Shown: positions 25,898-35,533, counted from the stretch's first letter. The stretch is DNA of 64,000 nucleotides from Nocardioides sp. zg-1230 (GCF_013155335.1 NZ_JABJQZ010000004.1:310001-374000); one strand, 5' to 3'. The notes: generated by a model not told the origin, from the sequence alone. Made by a program: numbers and translations.

Positions 25898-27211
25898 GTG
25901 CAGAAGAACGGCACCACCCGCACCCTCCACACGGTGAAGGACGCCGACGGCGCCGTCACCTCGCGCGTACGACGCACCGTCCTGCCCAGCGGCCTGCGCG
26001 TCGTCACCGAGCAGATGGCCGGCACCCGCTCGGCGAGCATCGGCGTGTGGGTCGCGGTCGGCTCGCGTGACGAGACGCCCACGCTGCACGGCTGCTCGCA
26101 CTTCCTCGAGCACCTGCTCTTCAAGGGCACCCCCGAGCGCACGGCGATGGACATCTCCGTGGCGCTCGACGCGGTCGGCGGCGAGTTCAACGCCTTCACC
26201 ACCAAGGAGTACACCGTCTTCCACGCGCGGGTCCTCGACGAGGACCTCGGCACGGCGGTCGACGTGCTCGGCGACATGGTGACCGCCTCGACGATCGCCG
26301 AGGCCGACGTCGAGGCCGAGCGTGACGTCATCCTCGACGAGATCGCGATGCACGACGACGACCCGGACGACGTCGTCCACAACCTCTTCGCGCAGCAGGC
26401 GTGGGGCGACACGCCCCTCGGTCGTCCGATCGCCGGCACCGAGGCCTCGATCACCGCGATGACGCGAGCGCAGATCCAGCGCTTCTACCGGCGCCACTAC
26501 CGCCCCGACAACATGGTCGTGTCCGTCGCGGGCAACATCGACCACGCGAGTGTCGTACGACAGGTCCGGCAGGCGTTCGGTCGTGGCGGCTTCCTCGAGG
26601 TCGAGGCCGACCCGACCCCGTCCAACCAGTCCGAGCGTGCCCGCAAGGTGCACCCCGGCGAGGCACGCACGATCCGCCCGCAGGAGCAGGTCAACCTCGT
26701 CCTCGGGGTCAAGGGACTGACCCGCACCGACCCGCGCCGCTACACCCTCGGCGTGCTCAACACCGCCCTCGGTGGCGGCACCTCGTCGCGGATGTTCCAG
26801 GAGGTGCGCGAGCTGCGCGGCCTGGCCTACTCGGTCTACTCCTTCGCCACCCACCACGCCGACGCCGGTGTCGTGGGCGTATCGGTCGGTTGCCTGCCGG
26901 GCAAGTACGACGCCGTGCTGGAGACTGTGCGCAACGAGCTCGCCAAGGTCGCGGCCGAAGGGCTGACCGACGAGGAGGTCGAGCGCGGCAAGGGCCAGCT
27001 CAAGGGCGGCCTCGTGCTCGGTCTCGAGGACTCCGGCTCGCGGATGTCGCGCATCGGCAAGGCCGAGCTCGTCCACGACGAGCTGCTCACCATCGACGAG
27101 GTCGTCGCGCGCATCGAGGCCGTGACGGTCGAGGACGTCACCGCCCTCGCCGAGGAGCTGTTCACCCAGCCCGAGCTGCTCGCGGTCGTCGGGCCGTCCG
27201 CCGCTGGCTGA
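25898..27211 (+). CDS. M16 family zinc peptidase (processing peptidase-like)
   Basis: 437 residues from the GTG that follows GGAAGGA. The inverted zinc motif HxxEH is in GCSHFLEHLLFKGTPE (His68, Glu71, His72), with the third ligand Glu in the RDVILDEI stretch near 148. The second half has the R/Y pair region (LGGGTSSRMFQEVRELRGLAYSVYS) of active-half M16 proteins. It is normally encoded beside pnp and dapB in actinobacteria, as here. The last codons and stop lie inside a degenerate copy of the intergenic repeat that follows. Substrates are unknown. Confidence 0.92.
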   Translation: MQKNGTTRTLHTVKDADGAVTSRVRRTVLPSGLRVVTEQMAGTRSASIGVWVAVGSRDETPTLHGCSHFLEHLLFKGTPERTAMDISVALDAVGGEFNAFTTKEYTVFHARVLDEDLGTAVDVLGDMVTASTIAEADVEAERDVILDEIAMHDDDPDDVVHNLFAQQAWGDTPLGRPIAGTEASITAMTRAQIQRFYRRHYRPDNMVVSVAGNIDHASVVRQVRQAFGRGGFLEVEADPTPSNQSERARKVHPGEARTIRPQEQVNLVLGVKGLTRTDPRRYTLGVLNTALGGGTSSRMFQEVRELRGLAYSVYSFATHHADAGVVGVSVGCLPGKYDAVLETVRNELAKVAAEGLTDEEVERGKGQLKGGLVLGLEDSGSRMSRIGKAELVHDELLTIDEVVARIEAVTVEDVTALAEELFTQPELLAVVGPSAAG

Positions 27212-27383
27212 GCCGGCCGCCGCTGGTTGAGCAGCGAGCGTGACGACCGCTGGTTGAGCAGCGAGCGCCAGCGAGCGTGTCGAAACCAAGGTTCCTCGGG
27301 CTCGAGCTGCTTGTCGGCTGACCGGGTTTCGACACGCTCGGTCACGCCTTCGTCCCTCAGGCGTGCTCGCTGCTCAACCACCG
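27199..27383. repeat. Intergenic repeat array, family B, in a convergent gap
   Basis: CGCTGGTTGAGCAGCGAGCG occurs exactly at 27221-27240 and 27248-27267, with a degenerate copy (CGCTGGCTGAGCCG) at 27201. The second copy runs on into CCAGCGAGCGTGTCGAAACC, which is inverted at 27325-27383 (GGTTTCGACACGCTCG ... GCTCGCTGCTCAACCACCG). The whole forms a long stem around a 36-base loop between convergent genes. I recall very similar GGTTTCGACACGCTCG...CTCAACCACCG elements as abundant repeats in Nocardioides-type genomes. Confidence 0.75.
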
Positions 27384-27433
27384 ATGCTTGGCGACGGTCA
27401 CCCACCGCCTCGCGGGCTCGGCGGTTGCGATCG

Positions 27434-28808
<1,375 letters not shown>

Positions 28809-28824
28809 GCCCGCAGCCACGGTT

Positions 28825-28972
28825 CCGCTGGGGTGGCGGCAGATGGCAGGTCAGCCAGCTGCCGGGCTGCGATGTGCCGCCACCGTCGTTTGTCGCTCCG
28901 CTGGGGTGGCGGCAGATGGCAGGTCTGGCGGCTCCCGGGGAGCGATGTGCCGCCACCCAGCGGCGACCGAGG
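28825..28972. repeat. Two palindromic intergenic repeats, family C, in a convergent gap
   Basis: CGCTGGGGTGGCGGCAGATG starts unit 1 at 28826 and unit 2 at 28899. Each is closed about 40 bases later by GCGATGTGCCGCCACC; unit 2 closes further with CAGCG, giving a long stem. The two units share 26 identical bases at the 5' end but have different loops. They fill the gap between dapB and azlD. The core GGTGGCGGCA is shared with the repeats at 43009-43142. Confidence 0.75.
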
Positions 28973-29269
28973 TCAGACGAGGCGAGCCACAGCCGCCACG
29001 ACCGCCGCCCCCACGACCACGACCAGGAAGGGCATCCGCAGCAGCAGCGCCACCACGGCGAAGCCGAGACCGAGGGCCCGCGCGTCGAGCACCAGCTCGG
29101 GGCCCGACGAGAAGGTCTGGACGGCGACGAGCGCGGCGAGCAGCGCGACCGGGATGAGGTCGGCCACCCGCTCGACCGTGGGGTGCTCGAGCACCCGCTC
29201 GGGCAGGGACAGGCCGGCGAGCTTGAGCAGGTAGCAACCGACGCCGGCGAGCAGGACCGCGGTCCACAT
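28973..29269 (-). CDS. azlD: AzlD family branched-chain amino acid exporter subunit
   Basis: 98 residues with three or four hydrophobic segments (WTAVLLAGVGCYLLKLAGL, VADLIPVALLAALVAVQTF, ALGLGFAVVALLLR). AzlD is the small partner of AzlC; the pair exports branched-chain amino acids or analogues. The ATG at 29269 shares a base with the azlC stop (TGATG), so the genes are coupled. Confidence 0.88.
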   Translation of the reverse strand: MWTAVLLAGVGCYLLKLAGLSLPERVLEHPTVERVADLIPVALLAALVAVQTFSSGPELVLDARALGLGFAVVALLLRMPFLVVVVGAAVVAAVARLV

Positions 29270-30000
29270 CAGCGGTGGCTTCCCGCGACGTCGCCCGGCC
29301 CGGGGACCTCGGTCGGGTCCTGCCGCCTGCCGAGGACGCCCACGAGCAGCGCCACGCCGCCCGCGGCCAGCACCGGCACCCCGGCGGCGGTGATCGGCAC
29401 CACCGACAGCGCCACGGCCGCAGCGAGCACGGCGACGAGGATGTTGCGCCGGTCGCGCAGCCGCGGCCAGAGCAGGGCCAGGAACGCGGCACCGACGGCT
29501 GCGTCGAGGCCGAAGGTCCGTGGGTCGCCCACGGCCTCGCCGGCGAGGGCTCCGACCGCGGTGGCGAGGTTCCACAGGACGAAGACCGAGACGCCCGTCG
29601 TGAGGAAGCCCAGCCGGGCGCCCTCCGTCGTGTCACGGCCGACCGCCATCGCGGTCGACTCGTCGATGAGCACGTGGGCGGCTGCCGCGCGCCGCCAGCC
29701 GCGCCACCGCAGCAGCGGTGCCATGCGGAGTCCGTAGAGGGTGTTGCGGGTGCCCAGCAGCAGTGCTGTCGCCGCGCCCGACACCGGCGCGCCGCCGGCG
29801 GCCACGACGCCGACGAGGGCGAACTGGCTCGCCCCGGTGAACATCAGCAGGGACAGGACGCACGTCTGGGCGATGCTCAGGCCCGAGGCCACCGACACGG
29901 CACCGAAGCCGAAGCCGTAGGCCCCGGTGGCCAGGCCCACGGCCAGGCTGTCGCGGACGATCGCGGTCCGCTCACCGGGTTCGAGGGCGGCGTCGGGCAC
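29269..30000 (-). CDS. azlC: AzlC family branched-chain amino acid exporter
   Basis: 243 residues. The AzlC signature starts with DSLAVGLATGAYGFGFGAVS and includes FTGASQFALVGVVAAGG and LGTRNTLYGL; about seven membrane segments can be drawn. It acts with AzlD in the cytoplasmic membrane. The GTG start has a TAGCCT hexamer six bases upstream on the minus strand, again suggesting a leaderless message. The last 20 residues are polar and not conserved. Confidence 0.9.
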   Translation of the reverse strand: MPDAALEPGERTAIVRDSLAVGLATGAYGFGFGAVSVASGLSIAQTCVLSLLMFTGASQFALVGVVAAGGAPVSGAATALLLGTRNTLYGLRMAPLLRWRGWRRAAAAHVLIDESTAMAVGRDTTEGARLGFLTTGVSVFVLWNLATAVGALAGEAVGDPRTFGLDAAVGAAFLALLWPRLRDRRNILVAVLAAAVALSVVPITAAGVPVLAAGGVALLVGVLGRRQDPTEVPGPGDVAGSHR

Positions 30001-30006
30001 GCCCCG

Positions 30007-30012
30007 AGGCTA
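30007..30012 (-). promoter_or_regulatory. -10 of likely leaderless azlCD transcript
   Basis: Minus-strand TAGCCT, then six bases, then the GTG start at 30000. Confidence 0.45.
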
Positions 30013-30069
30013 GGTCATGCCACCGACCGTCCCGCGCACCGTCCTGTGACGCGTCCCGGGACGGTTTCC

Positions 30070-30297
30070 TCAGTGAAGCCGTCGGCGCACGCGGACCGGG
30101 CGGCCCTCACGCTGGTGGAAGTCGTGGACCAGCACGAACGCCACAGCGATGCCGGCCGCGGCGCCCGCCACGAGCCCGACGCGGAGATTGAGCGGGATCT
30201 CGGGCGCGGCGACGAACCAGAGGCCGATGCCCGTGCAGACGACGAGTGCGGCGGCGACGAGCAGGTACTTGTGCAGAGCGGGTAGCGGACCGAGCAT
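30070..30297 (-). CDS. Small two-TM membrane protein, unknown
   Basis: 75 residues with two hydrophobic segments (YLLVAAALVVCTGIGLWFVA and VGLVAGAAAGIAVAFVLVHD) and a basic Arg-rich C-terminus (PVRVRRRLH), so the tail is probably cytoplasmic. No family is recognised. It lies downstream of the GNAT gene on the same strand with a 121-bp gap that contains a GTGA-N6-TCAC palindrome, which suggests its own promoter. Confidence 0.6.
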   Translation of the reverse strand: MLGPLPALHKYLLVAAALVVCTGIGLWFVAAPEIPLNLRVGLVAGAAAGIAVAFVLVHDFHQREGRPVRVRRRLH

Positions 30298-30341
30298 CAG
30301 GACCCCCGTGGTGTGCCGGCCGGGCGGCCGTTCCCTCCATG

Positions 30342-30355
30342 GTGACGCGCGTCAC
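30342..30355. promoter_or_regulatory. CRP/GlxR-type palindrome GTGACGCGCGTCAC
   Basis: A perfect 14-bp palindrome with the GTGA-N6-TCAC core bound by CRP/GlxR regulators in actinobacteria. It is centred about 50 bp upstream of the 75-residue membrane protein gene on the minus strand, a reasonable activator position. Confidence 0.45.
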
Positions 30356-30418
30356 AGGAAAAGCAAGCGCCCCAGGGGTGGATTCCTCGAGATGGGGGGT
30401 GCGGTTCCGCCTCGCCCG

Positions 30419-30982
30419 TCAGGCGATCCCGGTGTGGAGGCGTACCTGCTTGACGGTGGTCGCCCCTGTGCCGTCGAGGTCGAGCTCGCGGTGGGCGGTG
30501 TCGGGGGCCCAGCCGGCGTCTGTCAGGAAGGTCCGCAGGGCGTCGTCGCCGGCGTTGACCCAGGTCACGGCGCGGGTGAAACGGTCGGCCGCGAGCGTGT
30601 CGACCGCAGCCTGGAGCAGTCGGGAACCGTGGCCCTTGGCCCGCTCGCCCGGATCCAGCGTCACCTCGGCCAGCTCGCCGTCGGCGACGGGGTCGCAGTC
30701 GGGGTCGGCGGCCGGCGAGGTCAGCGCGAAGCCCACCACGCGGTTGCGCTCGAGGGCGACGAGGACCCGGTTGCGGGCGTCGACGGGGCGCGACAGCGCC
30801 TCGCGCCACTGCGCGGCGACGGCCTCGACGTCGGTCGGCAGCACCTCGGCCGGCAGCAGTCCGGCGTAGAGCTCGGGCCACGCCCGGACCTGGACGGCGG
30901 CGATCGCGGCGGCGTCGTCGGACCAGGCGACGCGCACGGACACGTCCGCGCTCGGGCCCCGGCCCGGGTGCTGGTGCGACAT
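30419..30982 (-). CDS. GNAT family N-acetyltransferase
   Basis: 187 residues. The fold runs from VRVAWSDDAAAIAAVQVRAW through VLVALERNRVVGFAL to the acetyl-CoA-binding motif A, EVTLDPGERAKGHGSRLLQAA, and motif B around TRAVTWVNAGDDALRTFLTDAGW. The acceptor substrate is not predictable. It starts 10 bases after the stop of the DUF3043 gene, so the two probably share a transcript. Confidence 0.85.
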   Translation of the reverse strand: MSHQHPGRGPSADVSVRVAWSDDAAAIAAVQVRAWPELYAGLLPAEVLPTDVEAVAAQWREALSRPVDARNRVLVALERNRVVGFALTSPAADPDCDPVADGELAEVTLDPGERAKGHGSRLLQAAVDTLAADRFTRAVTWVNAGDDALRTFLTDAGWAPDTAHRELDLDGTGATTVKQVRLHTGIA

Positions 30983-30992
30983 CAGCGTGCGC

Positions 30993-31589
30993 TCATCGAT
31001 AGGTCTCGGGGAGCTTCTCGCCGATCTTGACCTGCGCCTTGGGCATGCGCAGGAACTTCATCTGGAGGGAGCGCATCGCGGCGTAGAGCGTGGTGCCCTT
31101 GGTCGGCTCGTCGGGGAAGCGGCGAGCGAGCTCACGGCGCAGCCGGAAGCGCAGCATCACGATGTCGAAGACGATCACGAGCAGGGTGGTGAACAGGACG
31201 GTGTTGCCGAGCTGGACCATGCTCCGGTTGCCGGAGTAGCCCAGGATCATCGACACGATCAGCAGCGGCACCATCAGCTCGATGAAGGAGAAGCGCGAGT
31301 CGACGAAGTCGCGGATGAAGCGGCGCACGGGACCGCGGTCGCGAGCCGGCAGGTACCTCTCGTCGCCGGTCTTCATCGCCTCGCGCATCTTGCGCGACGT
31401 GTCGCCACGAGCGGCGCGCTGGGCGGCGGCCTGCTCCTTGCGCGAGCGGGGGACCTTGGCGCGGGCCCGGGCGGCTGCCTCGGCCTCCTTGCGCGTCGGC
31501 GTGGGCCGGCCCTTGCCACCCACCTTCTCGTCGGTGGTGGGGGTCTCCGGCTCGGAGCTGGTACGACGGAACACGCGTGCTGCCTTCAC
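30993..31589 (-). CDS. DUF3043 membrane protein
   Basis: 198 residues from a GTG (VKAARVFRRT). The N-terminal half is highly charged (GRPTPTRKEAEAAARARAKVPRSRKE in shorter runs: PTPTRKEAEAAARARAKV), followed by DRGPVRRFIRDFVDSRFSFIE and two membrane segments (LMVPLLIVSMILGYSG, TVLFTTLLVIVFDIVML). This matches actinobacterial DUF3043, a family of unknown function. In Mycobacterium a DUF3043 gene lies by glycerate kinase and erpA; here it is elsewhere. An alternative ATG further upstream exists but lacks conservation. Confidence 0.75.
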   Translation of the reverse strand: MKAARVFRRTSSEPETPTTDEKVGGKGRPTPTRKEAEAAARARAKVPRSRKEQAAAQRAARGDTSRKMREAMKTGDERYLPARDRGPVRRFIRDFVDSRFSFIELMVPLLIVSMILGYSGNRSMVQLGNTVLFTTLLVIVFDIVMLRFRLRRELARRFPDEPTKGTTLYAAMRSLQMKFLRMPKAQVKIGEKLPETYR

Positions 31590-31678
31590 ATGGCTTCGGG
31601 AGGAACGGATGGGGCGGATCTGGTGGTGGGGCCAGCCTATCGCCGCGACCCACCGGGCGCGGTGTCGAGGCAGGCCCA

Positions 31679-31722
31679 ACCTCCGACTTGCCCTACCTCC
31701 GACTTGCCATTGGTCCTAGGGT
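31679..31722 (+). promoter_or_regulatory. pspA promoter region with a tandem 14-bp repeat
   Basis: ACCTCCGACTTGCC occurs exactly at 31679-31692 and again at 31695-31708 (period 16). TAGGGT (31717-31722) is a -10 candidate directly downstream. The repeats are in the place of an activator or repressor site for the psp operon; no ClgR-type site was recognised. Confidence 0.5.
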
Positions 31723-31768
31723 GAGAACGTCACTCCAGTCGCATGCCCAAGAGAGGGTCTCCACCCCG

Positions 31769-32569
31769 ATGAGTCTCATGAAGCGCATCAGCCTGATCTT
31801 CCGCTCCAAGGCCAACAAGGCCCTGGACAAGGCGGAGGACCCCCGCGAGACCCTCGACTACAGCTACCAGCGGCAGCTCGAGCTCCTGTCCAAGGTCCGT
31901 CGAGGCGTGGCCGACGTGGCCACGAGCCGGAAGCGCGTCGAGCTCCAGGTCAACCAGCTCGAGCAGCAGGCCGCCAAGCTGCAGGGCCAGGCCGAGAAGG
32001 CCATCGGAGCCGGTCGTGAGGACCTCGCCCGCGAGGCGCTGACCCGCAAGTCCGGCCTCGCCTCGCAGATCACGGCCCTCAAGGAGCAGCAGGCCACGCT
32101 GCAGGGCGAGGAGGAGAAGCTCGTCCTGGCGCAGCAGCGGCTGCAGGCCAAGGTCGAGGCCTTCCGCACCCGCAAGGAGACCATCAAGGCCACCTACACC
32201 GCGGCCGAGGCGCAGACGCGCATCGGCGAGGCGATGTCGGGCATCGGCGAGGAGATGGGCGACGTCGGCCTCGCCATCCAGCGGGCCGAGGACAAGACCG
32301 CCCAGATGCAGGCCCGCGGCCAGGCCATCGACGAGCTGATCGCCTCCGGCGCCCTCGACGACGCCTCGCAGCTCAACGCCGGCGACGACATCTCACGCGA
32401 GCTCGACGCCCTCAGCTCCGGCTCCGACGTCGAGGCCGAGCTGGCCCGGCTCAAGGCCGCCAGCACCCCCCAGGCCATCGAGTCCGGCGACGAGGGCGGC
32501 GACATCCTCGCGGCCGAGCCCGACGCCGTACGCGCCGAGGGCGAGAGCAACGAGGGCGGACGGGCATGA
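31769..32569 (+). CDS. pspA: PspA/IM30 envelope-stress protein
   Basis: 266 residues, predicted to be almost wholly coiled coil. PspA is an ESCRT-III-like protein that binds the inner face of a damaged membrane and maintains the proton motive force. MSLMKRISLIFRSKANKALD is the amphipathic start and SYQRQLELLSKVRRGVADV the conserved hairpin. The C-terminal 60 residues are acidic. GAGAGGG upstream supports the ATG. It heads a coupled pspA-pspAA pair followed by htpX and pspAB. Confidence 0.92.
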   Translation: MSLMKRISLIFRSKANKALDKAEDPRETLDYSYQRQLELLSKVRRGVADVATSRKRVELQVNQLEQQAAKLQGQAEKAIGAGREDLAREALTRKSGLASQITALKEQQATLQGEEEKLVLAQQRLQAKVEAFRTRKETIKATYTAAEAQTRIGEAMSGIGEEMGDVGLAIQRAEDKTAQMQARGQAIDELIASGALDDASQLNAGDDISRELDALSSGSDVEAELARLKAASTPQAIESGDEGGDILAAEPDAVRAEGESNEGGRA

Positions 32570-32844
32570 TCGTCCGCATCCTCGGCGAGGGTCAGTACGA
32601 CCTCGACGACCACGCTCTCGACGCCCTCAACGGCCTCGACAACCAGATCGAGCAGGCCATCGAGTCGGGCGACGAGGAGATGTTCCGCACCGCGCTGCAC
32701 GGGCTGCTGTCCGCCGTGCGCGCGAGCGGCACGCACCACTCCCTCGACTCGCTGGACGAGTCCGACATGATCCTGCCGCCGCCCGACGCGACGATCGACG
32801 AGGTCCGCGAGCTCCTGGGCGACGACGGACTGATCCCGGGCTGA
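32566..32844 (+). CDS. pspAA: PspA-associated protein PspAA
   Basis: 92 residues. The MIVRILGEGQYDLDD start and compact alpha/beta domain followed by ESDMILPPPDATIDEVRELL match the PspAA domain described beside actinobacterial PspA. Its role is probably to modulate PspA; the mechanism is unknown. The ATG overlaps the pspA stop by four bases. Confidence 0.85.
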   Translation: MIVRILGEGQYDLDDHALDALNGLDNQIEQAIESGDEEMFRTALHGLLSAVRASGTHHSLDSLDESDMILPPPDATIDEVRELLGDDGLIPG

Positions 32845-32857
32845 GACGCCCCGACCG

Positions 32858-33775
32858 GTGGCCACCTCACGCTTCATCAAGGACACCGGGCTGACCGCCC
32901 GGATGACCCTCACCATGTTCCTGCTCGGCGCGCTGTTCGTCGGGCTCGTGGTCACGGTCATGGCGTTCGTCAGGAGCACCGGCGGCGCCGTGCTGGTCGC
33001 GGTCATCGCGATCGGCATGGCGTTCTGGCAGTGGTGGAGCTCCGACAAGGTCGCGATGCGCGCCATGCGCGCCCGCGAGGTGACCCCGGAGGAGGCGCCG
33101 GAGCTCCACGGCATGATCGACCGGCTCTGCGCGCTCGCCGACATGCCCAAGCCGCGCGTCGGGGTGTCGCAGCTCGACATGCCCAACGCGTTCGCCACCG
33201 GTCGCTCGCCCGACCGCTCCGTCGTGTGCGTGACGACCGGGATCCTGCAGACCCTCGACGCAGAGGAGCTCGAGGCCGTGCTGGCCCACGAGCTCAGCCA
33301 CGTCGCGCACCGCGACGTGCTCGTGATGACCGTCGCCTCCTCGGCCGGCATCGCCGCGGGGCTGCTGATGCGCTTCGCCCAGTTCGGCGGCCTGGGCCGC
33401 TCCCGCAACAACAGCAGCGCGCTGCCCGCGCTCCTGGTCGCGGTGGTCGTGAGCATCGTCGTCTACGCCGTCAGCTTCGTGCTGCTGCGCCTGCTCTCGC
33501 GTTACCGCGAGATGAGCGCCGACCGCGCGGGCGCCTACCTCACGCTCAAGCCTGCCTCGCTGGCCAGCGCGCTGCAGAAGATCAGTGGCGAGGGTGCCGC
33601 GACCCCGCAGCGCGACCTGCGCGCCAGCAGCGCCGCGGGCGCGGCCAGCGCGCTGTGCATCGTCCCGGCGCTCCATGGCGGACTGGGTGGTCTGATGGCG
33701 ACCCACCCGCCGCTGCAGCAGCGGCTCGAGCAGCTGGCACGCATCCAGGCCGAGCTGAGCCGGCCGACCGGCTGA
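32858..33775 (+). CDS. htpX: M48 family membrane metalloprotease HtpX-like
   Basis: 305 residues. Two N-terminal membrane segments (TLTMFLLGALFVGLVVTVMAF, AVLVAVIAIGMAFW) precede the zinc motif HELSH (His144, Glu145, His148), and two more hydrophobic segments lie at about 155-170 and 190-210. The third ligand is probably Glu in YREMSADRAGAY. HtpX proteases degrade damaged membrane proteins. The GTG start is 13 bases after pspAA, and the gene is enclosed by psp genes, so it belongs to the envelope-stress response. Confidence 0.9.
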   Translation: MATSRFIKDTGLTARMTLTMFLLGALFVGLVVTVMAFVRSTGGAVLVAVIAIGMAFWQWWSSDKVAMRAMRAREVTPEEAPELHGMIDRLCALADMPKPRVGVSQLDMPNAFATGRSPDRSVVCVTTGILQTLDAEELEAVLAHELSHVAHRDVLVMTVASSAGIAAGLLMRFAQFGGLGRSRNNSSALPALLVAVVVSIVVYAVSFVLLRLLSRYREMSADRAGAYLTLKPASLASALQKISGEGAATPQRDLRASSAAGAASALCIVPALHGGLGGLMATHPPLQQRLEQLARIQAELSRPTG

Positions 33776-33786
33776 GGGGGAGCGAC

Positions 33787-34359
33787 ATGGGTCTGTGGGA
33801 GGCGATGCGTGGTCGGACGCAGCCCAAGCGCAACAACCTCGACGCGCTGTTCCACGTGCCGAGCGCGGCGATCACGTTGCAGACGGCGCTGGGCTTCGAG
33901 CCCACCGGCACCGGGTCCGTCTGCTACCGCTCGGCCGCCGGCGCCGCCTTCGCGCAGACCCAGGCCGACGTGCTCGCCCTGCTCCGCGACGACGCCGAGG
34001 CGCCCGACGTCGAGGTCACCCAGGACGACTTCGGCTTCACCTGGCTCGTCGTGGAGGGCGACAAGGACGACATGGCCGGCCTGTGCACCGACCTCCACGC
34101 CGTCAACACCACCCTCGAGCTCAACGGGTTCGAGTCCGGGCTGCTGTGCTCGCTGGTCCCGTTCGTCAACGCGTCCGGCCAGCGGTTCGGCCTGACCTAC
34201 CTCTACAAGCAGGGCACGTTCTACCCGTTCGCGCCCACCGGCGAGCAGACGCGCGACACGCTGCTCGAGCTGTCCGTGCGTGACCTGCTGGGGGAGGAGC
34301 TCCCCATGGAGCCCGACCTGCAGCGGTGGCTGGCGGTGTGGAAGGCCCCGGGCCTGTGA
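33787..34359 (+). CDS. pspAB: PspA-associated protein PspAB
   Basis: 190 residues. The MGLWEAMRGRTQPKRNNLDALF start and the GFTWLVVEGDKDDMAGLCTDLH core match the PspAB family that co-occurs with PspAA and HtpX. It is soluble, with no signal or membrane segment. GAGGGGGAG precedes the ATG. The stop overlaps the GTG of the histidine kinase by four bases, which ties the kinase to this operon. Confidence 0.85.
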   Translation: MGLWEAMRGRTQPKRNNLDALFHVPSAAITLQTALGFEPTGTGSVCYRSAAGAAFAQTQADVLALLRDDAEAPDVEVTQDDFGFTWLVVEGDKDDMAGLCTDLHAVNTTLELNGFESGLLCSLVPFVNASGQRFGLTYLYKQGTFYPFAPTGEQTRDTLLELSVRDLLGEELPMEPDLQRWLAVWKAPGL

Positions 34360-35525
34360 ACCCCGGAGTGACCCGCGACCGCTCGCTGGCGGCGTACGAC
34401 GCCCTCGACGGCCGACCGCGCCGGGAGCTCGACTCCCTCGTGCAGCTCGCCGCCCAGGTGGCCGGCGTCCCCTTCGCTGCGGTCAACCTGCTGAGCTCCC
34501 ACTCGCAGCACCAGGTCGCGACGGCCGGGTTCGAGGGCACCCAGTCGCCGATCGACCACTCGATGTGCCGCCTGGTCGTCGAGAGCGGGCGGCCGATCAT
34601 GCTCGAGGACGCGGGCGAGGACGTGCGGTTCGCGGAGAACCCGTGGACGACCGGCGAGATCGCCGAGGTGAAGTACTACGGCTCCCACCCGCTCACCACG
34701 CCGGCCGGTGTCACGATCGGCACGCTCTGCGTCTTCGACGACCACAGCCACCAGGTGACGCCGGAGGCAGCGCGGGGCCTGGCCCAGCTGGCCGACCGCG
34801 TGGTCGACGTCCTCGAGCTCGAGCTCACGTCGCGCCGGCTCAGCGAGGCCAACGCGCGGCTCAGCACCTCCAACCAGCGGCTGGCCCACTTCGCCGGGCA
34901 GGTCAGCCACGACCTGAAGAACCCCCTGACGTCCATCTCGCTGTCGCTCGAGACGCTCGAGCTCGACGTCGAGGACCCCGACCAGCTCGACACCGTGGCC
35001 CGCGCGCGCCGCGGCGTGGACCGGATGACCGACCTGATCAACAACCTGCTGGAGTTCGCGCAGCAGGGCGAGGCCCCCGGCGAGGACGTCGTGGACCTCG
35101 CCGTGGAGCTGGGGTCCGCGCTCGACGACCTCGCCGGGCGGCTCTCCCGCGACCAGGTCGACGTCGGGGACCTGCCGCTGGTGCGCGGCGACCGCGCCCA
35201 GCTGCGGTCGGTGCTGATGAACCTCGTGGACAACGCGGCGAAGTTCACCGTGCCCGGGGAGCAGCCCGAGGTCGAGGTCGACTCGGTGCCGATCGACGGA
35301 CACCACCGCGTGGAGGTCCGCGACCGTGGCCGGGGGATCCCGGAGGACAAGCGCGAGCGGGTCTTCGCGCCGCTGGCACGGCTCGACAAGACCGTCGAGG
35401 GCTCCGGCATCGGGCTCGCGACCTGTCGCCGGATCGTCGAGGCCCACGGCGGCCGGATGGGCGTCGACGGGCGCGAGGGCGGCGGGTCCGTCTTCTGGTT
35501 CGAGCTGCCCCGCGCGGACGCCTGA
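34356..35525 (+). CDS. GAF-domain sensor histidine kinase
   Basis: 389 residues, soluble. The GAF domain spans about 25-155 (VPFAAVNLLSSHSQHQ ... HPLTTPAGVTIGTLCVFDD). The phosphorylated His185 is in AGQVSHDLKNPLTSIS. The HATPase domain has the N box (MNLVDNAAKF), DRGRGIPEDKRERVF and GSGIGLATCRRIVEAHGG. No response regulator is adjacent. Coupling to pspAB (GTGA overlap) suggests it senses envelope or redox stress and acts with the Psp system, which is inference. Confidence 0.88.
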   Translation: MNPGVTRDRSLAAYDALDGRPRRELDSLVQLAAQVAGVPFAAVNLLSSHSQHQVATAGFEGTQSPIDHSMCRLVVESGRPIMLEDAGEDVRFAENPWTTGEIAEVKYYGSHPLTTPAGVTIGTLCVFDDHSHQVTPEAARGLAQLADRVVDVLELELTSRRLSEANARLSTSNQRLAHFAGQVSHDLKNPLTSISLSLETLELDVEDPDQLDTVARARRGVDRMTDLINNLLEFAQQGEAPGEDVVDLAVELGSALDDLAGRLSRDQVDVGDLPLVRGDRAQLRSVLMNLVDNAAKFTVPGEQPEVEVDSVPIDGHHRVEVRDRGRGIPEDKRERVFAPLARLDKTVEGSGIGLATCRRIVEAHGGRMGVDGREGGGSVFWFELPRADA

Positions 35526-35533
35526 GCCCTGCG

